A stretch of DNA of 64,000 nucleotides, from the NCBI GenBank assembly GCA_016709995.1, contig JADJLQ010000002.1, positions 186,001 to 250,000 of the forward strand, given 5' to 3'. A program made the position numbers and the translations under genes. The notes below the pieces were generated by a model. It did not search any database. It saw nothing but the letters and a program-made list of their open reading frames with translations, and had not been told where the DNA came from. The stretch comes from Saprospiraceae bacterium (GTDB lineage: Bacteria; Bacteroidota; Bacteroidia; Chitinophagales; Saprospiraceae). Of this stretch, positions 20,205 through 29,943 are shown piece after piece (positions within the stretch are counted from its first letter, which is position 1; the number at the start of each line of letters is the position of its first letter).

Positions 20205-20234
20205 AAAATGCAGGTAAAAGCGTACAAACTGCAA
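20205..20234 (-). promoter_or_regulatory. Putative LytTR operator (21-bp direct repeat)
   Basis: On the minus strand TTGCAGTTT (20234-20226) is followed by CTGCATTTT (20213-20205), with the shared TGCA cores exactly 21 bases apart. This is the spacing by which LytTR dimers contact two helical turns. It lies between the kinase gene (leftward) and the PD40 gene (rightward) and could serve either. Confidence 0.45.
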
Positions 20235-20344
20235 TAGAAGGGCGAAGCTTGCTTTCTATAGGTTTATACAATGCCCTGGTTGATTTTTCATTCCAATCTG
20301 ATAGTATCCTTCTTAATTTTAATCACAATTTTAATACTTTCAAT

Positions 20345-21307
20345 ATGAAAATCAGGATCAGCTTATTCACCGTGATTTTGTCTATAAGCAGTGTGTCTGC
20401 CCAGCAAAGTCTCCGGTTAAATCCACCTCCTTCGACCGCCGAGATCTTTGGTAAAAATTTTATCAGTACCGGGATCAGTGAAAGAGATTTTGCACTTTCA
20501 CCGGATGGAACTGAGATTTTCTACACGATTCAATCGCCTCAGGGAATTTTTCAAACCATCGTTTACTGCAAAAAGGATAAAAGTGGAAATTGGAGCCAAC
20601 CCGAGATAGCTCCTTTTGCCGGTAAATTCAGCGATCTGGAGCCAGCCTTTACGGCAGATGGCAATAAATTGTTCTTTTCGTCCAACAGGCCTCTAAGTGG
20701 ATCAGAAATAAAGGATTTTGATATTTGGGTTGTCCAAAAAGAGAAGGGTATCTGGGGAGATCCCAAAAACCTGGGATCCCCTGTCAATACCAAAGAGGAT
20801 GAGTTTTATCCATCCATTGCTCATTCGGGCAATCTCTATTATACGGCAGCGTATCAGAACGGCATCGGTAAAGAAGATATTTTCGTGTCTAAATGGGAAA
20901 ATGGAACTTACACAGCACCGGTGCCTTTAGACACAGCTGTAAACTCCAAATCTTACGAATTCAATGCTTTTGTCTCTCCCGAAGAAGACTTTATCATATT
21001 CACAGCGTATGGAAGAAAAGATGATAAAGGACGGGGAGACCTGTATATGAGTGTAAAAGATGCTGCTGGTCACTGGCAACCTGCAAAAAACTTATCCATG
21101 TTAAATACGGCCAAGTTGGATTACTGCCCATTTGTAAGTTTTGATAAAAAAATACTCTTTTTCACGAGTGAACGAATCAATATTAAAAATGCTTACCTGG
21201 AAAAGCCGGTAAAAATCAATAAACTACGTGAGTCATTTGCCTCTCCGCAGAATGGGGGAGGGGACATTTACTGGATATCCTTCGATAAAATAAGGGAGCA
21301 ATTTTAA
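20345..21307 (+). CDS. Secreted PD40/TolB-like beta-propeller protein
   Basis: ATG 20345 begins a signal peptide (MKIRISLFTVILSISSVSAQQ); the longer frame from 20249 adds only untypical residues. About 320 residues in total, with four or five PD40 blades such as FALSPDGTEIFYT, PAFTADGNKLFFSSNR, FYPSIAHSGNLYYTA, FNAFVSPEEDFIIFTA and YCPFVSFDKKILFFTS. The fold usually binds proteins or cell-wall components in the periplasm; no enzyme residues are evident. It is divergent from the LytTR pair with a putative LytTR site between them, so it is a candidate target of that system. Confidence 0.85.
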   Translation: MKIRISLFTVILSISSVSAQQSLRLNPPPSTAEIFGKNFISTGISERDFALSPDGTEIFYTIQSPQGIFQTIVYCKKDKSGNWSQPEIAPFAGKFSDLEPAFTADGNKLFFSSNRPLSGSEIKDFDIWVVQKEKGIWGDPKNLGSPVNTKEDEFYPSIAHSGNLYYTAAYQNGIGKEDIFVSKWENGTYTAPVPLDTAVNSKSYEFNAFVSPEEDFIIFTAYGRKDDKGRGDLYMSVKDAAGHWQPAKNLSMLNTAKLDYCPFVSFDKKILFFTSERINIKNAYLEKPVKINKLRESFASPQNGGGDIYWISFDKIREQF

Positions 21308-21449
21308 TATTGATTGCAAGGATATATATTTTACGGGTATCACCAAATTACATATACCCGGGTTACAGACAAATTGGAGAAGCAAGGCTTTTTAAAAAAT
21401 TCCCACAGGTCAAAATTTTCTTCACTCAGAAAAATAATATAGGCATAAA

Positions 21450-22288
21450 ATGAAAACAAATAGATACTACCTTTTTTTTCTATTTTACCTTTGTATTGGG
21501 CCCAACAGTCACGCTCAGGAAAATGTCCTCTATGGAAACAATCCTGAAGTGGGAAAATATTTTGATCATGCCGGAACAAAAATATATTATGAGATCTATG
21601 GTTCGGGTAGGCCACTTATATTAATTCATGGCAATGGCGGTTCGATAAAAAGCCGAGCAGATCTTATTAGTGAGTTTGCAAAAAAATATAAAGTAATAGC
21701 ATTAGATAGCCGCTGCCATGGCAAGTCAGATTGTCCCCCACAATATCTCACGTATGAACAGATGGCAGACGATGTATATGAGTTATTGAATCACTTACGC
21801 ATAGACTCAGCGCTGGTCTGGGGCCATAGTGATGGTGCTGTGATTGGTTTATTGATTGCCATTCGTCACCCTGAAAAAATACAAAAATTGCTGGCCAGCG
21901 GTGCAAACCTGCGGCCGGATAGCACAGCCTAGACCCAGTCCTTTTTCAGTTGCTGGATGTGATGAGTAGCCAGGCTAAGAAAGACAGCGTTCGATCCAAA
22001 CAATTCAGGCTCTTAGTAGATCAACCTAATATTCCGGTTGCCGATCTTGAGAAAATAAAAAGCTCTGTGTTGATCATGAGCGGTGATAGAGACGCCATTC
22101 GCAATAAGCATACACTGGAGATATTTGAGCATATCCCCAAAGCTTTGTTGTGCATACTTCCGGGCACTACCCATTTTGTTTATCTGGACAGAAAACAATG
22201 GTTTACAGAAATATTATATGATTTTTTTGATAATCCACCTGCTTTAACGACTACTGCGGAACTTATGATGAAAGCCTATGGTAAATAA
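21450..22288 (+). CDS. Secreted alpha/beta-hydrolase, single-base frameshift
   Basis: An exported alpha/beta-hydrolase of about 280 residues (signal peptide to SHAQ). It has LILIHGNGGSIKSR (oxyanion hole), VWGHSDGAVIGLLIA (nucleophile Ser in GHSDG), VLIMSGDRDAIRN (acid Asp) and LPGTTHFVYLD (His). The frame stops at 21932 after RPDSTA; one extra base in the CC at about 21928 restores LDPVLFQLLDVMSSQ and the second half. Either a sequencing error or a recent mutation; all triad residues are retained. The substrate is unknown. Confidence 0.82.
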
Positions 22289-22381
22289 ACTGGTAACGAG
22301 CCATGAATAAATCATATCCATTTACAGAATATTACAAAACCAGTCTGCATGATTATGGTAAGTGCTAAGTATGCGGCTATA

Positions 22382-23014
22382 ATGAAGATCATTCTACTTA
22401 TTGGGCTGATTATAGTGGTAGGCGCAACCAAACCAGCTAATTTTTTACATATCTCTTCAGAAAAACCATACACAGGTGCTTTGAAGACAATTCTGTTTGT
22501 TGGAAACAGCCTTACTTACACAAATGATTTACCCAAATTAGTAGTTGCTTTTGGAAAAGAAAACGGTGTTGAGATAAAAACAACTATCCTGGCATCTCCT
22601 AACTATGCATTGGAAGATCATTGGAACGACGGGCAAGTACAAAAGCTTTTATCTAAATATAAATATGATTTTGTGGTAATTCAACAGGGACCTTCATCGC
22701 AAATAGATGGTCGCCGCAGGCTATTTGATTTCGGGGTAAAAATTAAAACATTGTGCGACAATACTAATACACAACTGGCTTTTTTTATGGTTTGGCCGGC
22801 ATTCTCCAATATTCAAACTTTTGACGGAGTAATTCAAAACTATACAGATGCGGCCCTTTCGACCAATTCTTTGTTGTGCCCGGTGGGTGTGCTTTGGAAA
22901 AAATATTTCCAGGAAACAGGAGATTATTCCTTTTATGGTCCCGATATGTTTCATCCTTCAGCAATTGGTAGTAAAAATGCAGCAAAAATAATTTTTGAAA
23001 CTCTATTCAAATGA
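22382..23014 (+). CDS. SGNH/GDSL-like hydrolase
   Basis: ATG 22382 gives an N-terminal hydrophobic leader (MKIILLIGLIIVVGAT); an upstream ATG at 22349 is in frame. The mature domain has the SGNH blocks: FVGNSLTYTNDLP with the nucleophile Ser, VVIQQGPSSQ for block III, and FYGPDMFHPSAIGSKNAA with the Asp-x-x-His pair. It therefore looks like an exported esterase or carbohydrate deacetylase of about 210 residues. It overlaps the start region of the following lipoprotein frame, so the two genes are probably co-transcribed. Confidence 0.8.
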   Translation: MKIILLIGLIIVVGATKPANFLHISSEKPYTGALKTILFVGNSLTYTNDLPKLVVAFGKENGVEIKTTILASPNYALEDHWNDGQVQKLLSKYKYDFVVIQQGPSSQIDGRRRLFDFGVKIKTLCDNTNTQLAFFMVWPAFSNIQTFDGVIQNYTDAALSTNSLLCPVGVLWKKYFQETGDYSFYGPDMFHPSAIGSKNAAKIIFETLFK

Positions 23015-23037
23015 CTAAGAGGACGCTGGTTATACAC

Positions 23038-23763
23038 ATGAATAGGTCATCTGAGCCAAATAAATATCTATTTTTAATTATATTGATACTCTGCTGCAGT
23101 TGTGTAAATCCAACCAACAGAGAGGAGGTAAATGATAAGTCCGCTGAAGATATGGTAGAAGCCTCCCTGAACGCCGTGGGAAATAAGTCCAACAGAGAGA
23201 AAATTATGAATCTTATATCAATGGCAGATTGTATATCGCCCGATGGAAAATACACCACAGAGATTCATACGGCAGTTGAAGGGTACAGCTTTTTTAAACA
23301 GGTATACAGTTACAAGCCGGAAACGTTTGAAGCAGTGATTGAGAAAAAGATAAAGGGATATTCATTTTTCGATTCAGTGAGACCACTCTCCAGGGAAGCA
23401 GTATATTCTATCCGAAGCCATGAATTTCAAAATATAGTGCTTGAGTTAAATGAACGATACCATGACTTTGAAGTACCTACAAAAGGCAAAATAGCCGCGA
23501 CTCTAGTAAACCAGGTAAAGGCAAAAGATGAGTTGAATCATCCATGTTTATTGTCCTTTGATCATGATACCAGGTTGTTGACAGCGATTGAAATCCAAAA
23601 TCCAGATACTTTAAACGAGGTGCTTACAATTAAATTTTCCAACTGGAAAAAAATTGAAAATTTGCTAATGCCTTATCATGTCGTAATAGATCAAAGTGGG
23701 AAAAACTACGTTTTCAATTTTATAAAACTTCAATTCAACATCCCCGATTTTGAATATAAATAG
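23038..23763 (+). CDS. Predicted lipoprotein, function unknown
   Basis: ATG 23038 is preferred; it opens onto a lipoprotein leader ending LILCCSCVNP. About 241 residues follow, mainly beta in character, with a segment FSNWKKIENLLMPYHVVIDQSGKN that resembles outer-membrane lipoprotein-sorting-like half-barrels. I do not recognise a family with certainty. The close spacing with the genes before and after suggests an operon of exported proteins. Confidence 0.65.
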   Translation: MNRSSEPNKYLFLIILILCCSCVNPTNREEVNDKSAEDMVEASLNAVGNKSNREKIMNLISMADCISPDGKYTTEIHTAVEGYSFFKQVYSYKPETFEAVIEKKIKGYSFFDSVRPLSREAVYSIRSHEFQNIVLELNERYHDFEVPTKGKIAATLVNQVKAKDELNHPCLLSFDHDTRLLTAIEIQNPDTLNEVLTIKFSNWKKIENLLMPYHVVIDQSGKNYVFNFIKLQFNIPDFEYK

Positions 23764-23771
23764 GTAACTGA

Positions 23772-24278
23772 ATGATTAAATTAAATAATAGGTTTTTCGT
23801 ATTAGTGGCAGTGTGCCCATTTTTATTATCCTTCACTGCTTGTTGTAAAAAGCCTGACCTTGAAAAGGAGCGGCTTACATTACTGGAGCTTCATAAAGAG
23901 CAAGAGGTAGCACATCTGAATAAAGACGCAAATTTGTTTGTTGATCAATTTGCTGATAAAATGGTTTCTGTTAAGGGTGGTAAAATATCAACCACCTCAA
24001 AAGATTCTACCCTGCTTCGTTTTCAAAATTATTTTGATAAAGTGGAGATACGGGAGTGGACTGATATTAATCCCCCCAGGATCGATTTTTCAACAGACGC
24101 TTCGATGGCTTATGTGATTGTAGATAAACTAGTGTTGCTTACCTATAAAAATGCAGAAAATAACCTTATCGAAGAAATCACTCATTTTGCCTGGGTTTCC
24201 ATTTTTAAAAAATCCAAAAGGGAGGGATGGAAGCTTGTGTGTAATGTATCGACCAATGAGCCTGAAATAAAAAAATGA
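23772..24278 (+). CDS. Lipoprotein with NTF2/SnoaL-like fold
   Basis: A 168-residue protein with a lipoprotein leader (LLSFTACCKK). The mature part has the NTF2-like pattern: LLELHKEQEVAHLNKDANLFVDQFADKMVSVKGGKI, a central helix with RFQNYFDKVE, and strands ending FAWVSIFKKSKREGWKLVCNVS. No catalytic residues can be named. It follows the previous lipoprotein by 8 bases. Confidence 0.65.
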   Translation: MIKLNNRFFVLVAVCPFLLSFTACCKKPDLEKERLTLLELHKEQEVAHLNKDANLFVDQFADKMVSVKGGKISTTSKDSTLLRFQNYFDKVEIREWTDINPPRIDFSTDASMAYVIVDKLVLLTYKNAENNLIEEITHFAWVSIFKKSKREGWKLVCNVSTNEPEIKK

Positions 24279-24390
24279 AAGGGACATTTTATTTAGATAT
24301 CGACCACTGCTGCAGTTTGTGATCGGCACAAACCATTTGATTAAAAAGGGTATTGACTGATTCTAAAAAACTAAATTATTTAAATATATT

Positions 24391-25128
24391 ATGAAACAGT
24401 ATCCATTTTTTGTCCGATTTCTTATGGTAAGCAATATTATACTGATAAGTTTTATTGTTTTTATCTTTCTCGCCGGATTTGACAAAGTAAAAAACTTTAA
24501 AGAAATTAATGCAGAACGCATCAATATCATTGGCACAAATGGTAAGCCGGTTTTAGTGATTTCCAACAGGCGGCTTATGCCTGGCCCCACACTTAATGGT
24601 AAAACGTATGAAAGAGATGTGATTGATGGTCGAGAGTATATGTCAGGAATGATCTTTTTTAACGAACTGGGTGATGAAGTTGGAGGAATACAATATGCCG
24701 GTATTAAAAAAGATTCAACTGGTTATTCGGCAGTTGGGCACTTATCCTTCGATCAGTGGAAGCAAAACCAGGTGATGGCTTTGGACTATAACGATAAAAG
24801 CGGCAATCGTTATGCGGGTATGCGCATATGGGACAGGCCCGTGAATGCAAGCTATGACTATATGCTTGATTTATTGAAAGAAATAAAAGAAGCAGGGGAA
24901 AATAAACCCAGGGTTGATTCACTCTATAAATTATGGAATGAAGCTAAAGGTCATGGCGAAAATGGCGTGGAGCGAATGTTCATAGGGAGTAAAAACGAAG
25001 TAGCTCAAATACAGCTTAAGGATAAAAAGGGGAATGTGAGAGCCCGGCTTTATATAGATGACATTGGAGCCGCGAAAATGGAATTCCTGGATGAAAAAGC
25101 CAGCGTGATTGCAGTCTTTCCAAAGTAA
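24391..25128 (+). CDS. Membrane-anchored beta-rich protein, unknown
   Basis: A 245-residue protein with one N-terminal membrane helix (about residues 12-32) and a long extracytoplasmic part. The latter contains short repeated strand motifs of the kind INIIGTNGKPVLVISN, MFIGSKNEVAQIQLKDKKGNVRARLYIDD and MEFLDEKASVIAVFPK, suggesting a beta-helix or repeated hairpin. No enzyme motif seen. Similar proteins occur in Bacteroidota as hypotheticals. Confidence 0.6.
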   Translation: MKQYPFFVRFLMVSNIILISFIVFIFLAGFDKVKNFKEINAERINIIGTNGKPVLVISNRRLMPGPTLNGKTYERDVIDGREYMSGMIFFNELGDEVGGIQYAGIKKDSTGYSAVGHLSFDQWKQNQVMALDYNDKSGNRYAGMRIWDRPVNASYDYMLDLLKEIKEAGENKPRVDSLYKLWNEAKGHGENGVERMFIGSKNEVAQIQLKDKKGNVRARLYIDDIGAAKMEFLDEKASVIAVFPK

Positions 25129-25177
25129 AAAAGTACAAGTATTTAATTCTCTAGAACCAGTCTAAAACATTGTTAAA

Positions 25178-26071
25178 ATGAAAAATAAATTTATTTGTTT
25201 GATCTGCAGTCTAATGATCCTTACGTGGTCACAAGCGCAAACACCGGCTGTACCAGTTACGTACGAGCTCAGTTATTCCCAGGCCATAAAAAATTTGCCG
25301 GGTTCTCCCAGTCCTCATCATAAAGTATTGATATTAGGGTCACCACATTTTGACCTGAGTAATAATGCCAGTGACTGGAAACCCAAGACCGAGGTAGACA
25401 TGTTGGGTTCTAAAAAGCAACTTGAAATTGAGCAAATCGTTTTACAGTTGAAGGCATTTAACCCCACCAGGATCTGTATAGAGTGGTTGCCAGAGATGGA
25501 TTCTTTATTTCAAAAACGGTACCAGGATTATCTGAAAGGAACCTGGCAGTTAAAAGCGGGAGAGTATTACCAGGTTGGTTTCAGATTGGCTAAAATGATG
25601 GATCATAAAAAGTTATTCTGCATAGATAACAAACCAAAGCAACCTGAATCTTTGCTGGAAATAGATGACTGGGAACAATATAAAGCTCAACAATCTGAGG
25701 CGAGTGAAATGGCAACCTTTGATTCATTAAATGAGCGGTTTAACCAGTATGTTGACTCTGTCCAATACTTGATGTCACTCAAAAATTATCTTCAGTTTGT
25801 CAACAGTGAAGAAATGAAAGCGGCAAGAAAAAGAATTTGGTTTACCGGCCTTGTGCATGCAGGCAACAAAAGTACTTATGCCGGAGCAGACTTGACAGGC
25901 CATTGGTATCAGCGAAATACCCGGATCTTCAGCAACATCAAGAAGCTTTGTACCGAACCGGAAGAAAGAATACTCGTCATCATTGGTTTTGGTCATGCTT
26001 TTATACTAGAAGAAATGTTTAAAGCTTCGCAACAGTTTGAAGTGGTACCTATAAGCAGTGTGTTGAATTAA
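25178..26071 (+). CDS. DUF5694 family secreted protein (TraB/erythromycin-esterase-like fold)
   Basis: A 297-residue exported protein (signal peptide to SQAQ). The motif VLILGSPHFDLSN, ICIEWLPEMDSLF and the late LVIIGFGHAFILEEMF follow the pattern of DUF5694 proteins, which place a GxxH and an E/H pair like the TraB and erythromycin-esterase group. The natural substrate is not known. Its neighbour downstream is a clear erythromycin-esterase homologue, so the pair may act on related cell-envelope compounds (inference). Confidence 0.7.
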   Translation: MKNKFICLICSLMILTWSQAQTPAVPVTYELSYSQAIKNLPGSPSPHHKVLILGSPHFDLSNNASDWKPKTEVDMLGSKKQLEIEQIVLQLKAFNPTRICIEWLPEMDSLFQKRYQDYLKGTWQLKAGEYYQVGFRLAKMMDHKKLFCIDNKPKQPESLLEIDDWEQYKAQQSEASEMATFDSLNERFNQYVDSVQYLMSLKNYLQFVNSEEMKAARKRIWFTGLVHAGNKSTYAGADLTGHWYQRNTRIFSNIKKLCTEPEERILVIIGFGHAFILEEMFKASQQFEVVPISSVLN

Positions 26072-26147
26072 TAAAATTTCTATAGTTTGCTTTTACGCGG
26101 GTAATCGAATACAAACCATGAAAAATTTTTATAGCTAATAAGCCACC

Positions 26148-27389
26148 ATGAAAGGATCCGTAGTAATGTTATCTTTTTTACTGATTTTTTGGACTGGGCG
26201 TCTGACAGGACAGAACTTGACATCCCATCAACTGATTTATTTAAATAACACCGTGAACACTATTTGTAATGATACTATCCTTTCAAAATCTAACTGGCAA
26301 TCCCTTAAAACAGCTATTAAAGACAAGCGCATAGTATTGCTTGGAGAGCCTAATCATGGGTCAAAGGAAATATTTAAATTGCGAAATGATTTGATCCGTT
26401 TCCTTCACAACAATGCTGGATTCAACACGGTACTTTTTGAATCAGGCATTGGTGAACTTGTTGCTATTGATATCGATAGAAGTAATTTGACGGATGCACA
26501 AATGACGCATGGATTTTTTGGTAGTTGGCGTACCAGCGAATTCAGGGATTTAATGGGATATATTAAATCATCCGGTATGTCAATAGCCGGATTTGATGTG
26601 CAAAGGACCGGGAGTACTTTTGAACCGTGGTTGAATACACTGGCAAGTAATAAAATGTTAGATATAGTTCATTACAAAACTCTTGAAGACAGGTACGGTT
26701 TACTGCAACGTAAGCTTACAACCCGAAACATTGTTTATGATTCGGTTTATACAACAACACAAGATCTGGTAAAAGATTATCAGCACGTTTATGAGCTAAT
26801 GGTTAAAAGCAGGCCTGTAGATACTTCTAAAATGTTTGTGCTTGTGCTCCGAACTATTGTGAACAGAGTTATTTACCTGCAATATATGCTTCAATTCGTT
26901 AAAGACGGGGATTGGCATTCACGATGGGCTGCGAGAGACCTTGCTATGGCAGAAAATATAAAATGGCTGAAAGAGTATATTTTTAAAAACGAAAAACTAA
27001 TTGTAGTTGCCCATAATTTTCATGTTGCACGAGATAATCCAAATGAACAGGTAATGGGAGCGATCTTAGCGCAAGCTTATTCAACACCTATGTATACTGT
27101 TGGGGTTTTTGCTGGTACGGGCGAATATGCGGATAATACAGGTAATAGGATAAAATTGGCTCCACCTGATTCAACAACACTGGATATTAAACATGTAATT
27201 GGCAGTTTACCGGGTTTTGTTGGTTTTCTGGATGTACCGAAAATAAAGGATGAAACCAACGACTGGCTTTACCGGAATATTACAATTAATGATAGCTTTA
27301 TAGATCTGGCTGGATCAAACTCTATGGTACTTGCCAAACAATTCGACGGCTTACTATTTATTAAAATGATTTCCATGCCTGAGCCCTGA
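26148..27389 (+). CDS. Erythromycin esterase family protein, secreted
   Basis: A 413-residue protein with signal peptide (MKGSVVMLSFLLIFWTGRLTG). It carries the family core: LLGEPNHGSKEIFKLR (Glu about 67, His about 70), FNTVLFESGIGE (Glu about 98), and later LIVVAHNFHVARDNP. EreA/EreB hydrolyse macrolide lactones, but environmental members with signal peptides, often called succinoglycan-biosynthesis-like, need not act on antibiotics. It shows no resistance-gene context such as integrase or transposon. Confidence 0.85.
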   Translation: MKGSVVMLSFLLIFWTGRLTGQNLTSHQLIYLNNTVNTICNDTILSKSNWQSLKTAIKDKRIVLLGEPNHGSKEIFKLRNDLIRFLHNNAGFNTVLFESGIGELVAIDIDRSNLTDAQMTHGFFGSWRTSEFRDLMGYIKSSGMSIAGFDVQRTGSTFEPWLNTLASNKMLDIVHYKTLEDRYGLLQRKLTTRNIVYDSVYTTTQDLVKDYQHVYELMVKSRPVDTSKMFVLVLRTIVNRVIYLQYMLQFVKDGDWHSRWAARDLAMAENIKWLKEYIFKNEKLIVVAHNFHVARDNPNEQVMGAILAQAYSTPMYTVGVFAGTGEYADNTGNRIKLAPPDSTTLDIKHVIGSLPGFVGFLDVPKIKDETNDWLYRNITINDSFIDLAGSNSMVLAKQFDGLLFIKMISMPEP

Positions 27390-27505
27390 AAAACGAAAAT
27401 TAAGCTTCTGGTTGTTCATGGTGTTCGCTTGCCTAACCTCCTCCTTAAGATTTAAAACTTCATTCAAATTTCAATAATATCATTTATTCCATATCCAATA
27501 AACTC

Positions 27506-27895
27506 ATGAAAAAATTTCCTTTCCTGCCTGAATCATCTGCACTGACCCTATTAAGAATCATTCCAGGCCTCTTACTTGCTGCTCATGGCTGCATCCGATT
27601 ATATGCCGGGACTGTAAATGGGTTTGGCGAGTTTCTCAACAGCAAGGGCTTTATTATTGGCTCAGCTATCGCCTGGGGTGTGACATTTTTTGAAATAGTC
27701 GGTGGAATACTGATGGCAGCCGGATATTTTACCAGGTTGATTGCGCCTGTATTCATTTTTCAGTTGGTCATGGGCATCATATTGGTACACGCCGCGAATG
27801 GCTGGTTTGTAGTAGGGTACCAATCAGGCGGAGTAGAATATAGTGTTTTATTGATAACCGTATTGATCGTAATATCTGCCCGGGATTCCAGGTGA
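27506..27895 (+). CDS. DoxX family membrane protein
   Basis: A 129-residue protein with four membrane helices. The opening LTLLRIIPGLLLAAHGCIRLYAGTVNGFGEFL and the central FFEIVGGILMAAGYFTRLIA are DoxX hallmarks. Family members are linked to thiosulfate:quinone oxidoreduction in Acidianus and to redox sensing elsewhere, but the role is open for this type. Preceded by a 116-base gap; no operon partner is obvious. Confidence 0.85.
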   Translation: MKKFPFLPESSALTLLRIIPGLLLAAHGCIRLYAGTVNGFGEFLNSKGFIIGSAIAWGVTFFEIVGGILMAAGYFTRLIAPVFIFQLVMGIILVHAANGWFVVGYQSGGVEYSVLLITVLIVISARDSR

Positions 27896-28127
27896 AATAG
27901 TGTGGGTACACGGCTAAAAAATGAAGTTTTAGATACCTGTATATATTATTCAGGTTTGTATATTCATTTTCATCGGAATATTTCAGAGCAGGGAGTCTTA
28001 TGAATGGAGTGGAATAAAATAAGCAATAGGTGTAGTTCGAGTTTATCGCTCAAATATTATGCAAGCTTCTTGCCTAATGGTTTCTTGCCCAATTCGGAGT
28101 AACTTTACCAGCTTATAATTTTGTCTA

Positions 28128-29360
28128 ATGAAATTCAGATCCTCACTTATTCTCTTATTTACTACTTCCATTGTGCTGGTGCATGCTCAGTACCCAGGTA
28201 TCAACGAAGACATCGACCACAACCGCAAAGGCCAGCTCATCATCAAGGCCAGGCCCGGTGCCAAAGTAGTCGTCGAACAACTCAGTCATGAATTCCTGTT
28301 TGGTGCAGCGATCAGCAATGGCTTGGCCGGAGATAATTGGTCTGCGGAAAATCAAAAACAATACCGCGAAAAATTTCTCTTAAACTTCAATAGTGCGGTG
28401 ACAGAAAATGCCGTAAAATGGTTGAGCATGGAGCGGGAGCAAGGCAAGGTCAACTACACTGTGGTTGATGGCATCCTGGCCTGGGCAGAAGCCAATCATA
28501 TTCCACTCAGAGGGCACAATATTTTCTGGGGAATAGAAAAGTTTGTACAACCCTGGTTAAAAACGATGAGCAATGAAGAGTTGGAAAAATCGCTAAAAGA
28601 TCGGGCGCACGATATAGCCGGCCGATACAAAGGACGATTTATTGAGTACGATCTCAATAACGAAATGATCCATGGCAATTACTACGAGCAGCGTCTGGGT
28701 CATGATATCACCAAAAAGATGGCGGCGTGGGTACACGAGGCTGATCCGACGGCCAGGCTTTATCTCAATGATTATGACATCCTGACTGGAAAGTGGCTGG
28801 ACAAGTACATGGCGCAGATCAGGGATTTACTCAGCCAGGGAGTGCCCATCGCGGGCATAGGCGTGCAGGGGCATCTGCATGGGGATACTTTTGATAGAGA
28901 AGCGCTTAAGCGATCACTAGACTCGCTGGCTATTTTTGGATTACCGATCAAGGTGACAGAATTCAATGTTCCGGGACAGCGATCGCGGTATGTTCAAAAT
29001 GACACCGCCAAGATGAGTCCGGAACAAGAACTGCAAAAGGCCAGTGAAATCATTGATTATTATAAAATCTGTTTCGCACACCCTGCCGTCGAGAGCATAT
29101 TGATGTGGGGCTTTTGGGCAGGAGCCAACTGGATACCCGAATCCTCTTTGTACCGCCGCGACTGGTCACCGACCCCTGCCGCTGCAGCGTATTACAAACT
29201 CATCTTTCAGGATTGGTGGACGAGTACCTCCGGAATCATGGACAGAGATGGGGCGGCTGTCATTCCGGCATTTTATGGAACTTATAGAGTATCGGTTGAT
29301 GGGGTGGAAAAAATGGTGAATTTGAAGAAAGAAAAAGGAGTGGAAACGGTAGCGTTTTGA
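28128..29360 (+). CDS. Secreted endo-1,4-beta-xylanase (GH10)
   Basis: A 410-residue protein with signal peptide (cleaved at VHAQ). It has the GH10 barrel with acid/base Glu about 179 in YDLNNEMIHG and nucleophile Glu about 278 in IKVTEFNVPG, plus LRGHNIFWG, LYLNDYD and GIGVQGHLH. A short N-terminal segment (KGQLIIKARPGAKVVVEQLSHEFLFGAA) is typical of Bacteroidota GH10 enzymes. It would cleave xylan outside the cell or in the periplasm. Stop is at 29358-29360, about 35 bases before an abnormal poly-G tract. Confidence 0.93.
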   Translation: MKFRSSLILLFTTSIVLVHAQYPGINEDIDHNRKGQLIIKARPGAKVVVEQLSHEFLFGAAISNGLAGDNWSAENQKQYREKFLLNFNSAVTENAVKWLSMEREQGKVNYTVVDGILAWAEANHIPLRGHNIFWGIEKFVQPWLKTMSNEELEKSLKDRAHDIAGRYKGRFIEYDLNNEMIHGNYYEQRLGHDITKKMAAWVHEADPTARLYLNDYDILTGKWLDKYMAQIRDLLSQGVPIAGIGVQGHLHGDTFDREALKRSLDSLAIFGLPIKVTEFNVPGQRSRYVQNDTAKMSPEQELQKASEIIDYYKICFAHPAVESILMWGFWAGANWIPESSLYRRDWSPTPAAAAYYKLIFQDWWTSTSGIMDRDGAAVIPAFYGTYRVSVDGVEKMVNLKKEKGVETVAF

Positions 29361-29395
29361 TAGTGATTTTACAAAATTGATACGAAACCAAAGAA

Positions 29396-29652
<257 letters not shown>

Positions 29653-29943
29653 AGCAAAACTACATGACATCGGCGGACATGGTCACCAGTACGAGATACG
29701 ATTGACGGAAAACCGATCTTTTTATGCCAGATCGAAGGATGTATTAATTTTGCGGAGAAAGAGTAAGTTGGATCGCAGAAACTAAAATTGCTTTCCAGGC
29801 CGCGCAGGCTTTTATTATCCTGATCGAAGAGGGAACAAGGTTGGTTGAAGGCGTCAGAGATAAGTGCTATAGAGGGCAACATAAATTACCTTAAGGATTC
29901 AAGAGCAGTCAAATTTTTTTTAATAAGATATAAACTTTGATCC

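Noticed and set aside
21920..21950. Programmed frameshift in the alpha/beta-hydrolase gene
   Set aside because: No slippery heptamer or downstream structure; it matches the other simple one-base breaks in this part of the window.
26148..27389. Acquired macrolide-resistance gene
   Set aside because: Only the broad erythromycin-esterase family is supported; there is a signal peptide and no mobile or resistance context.
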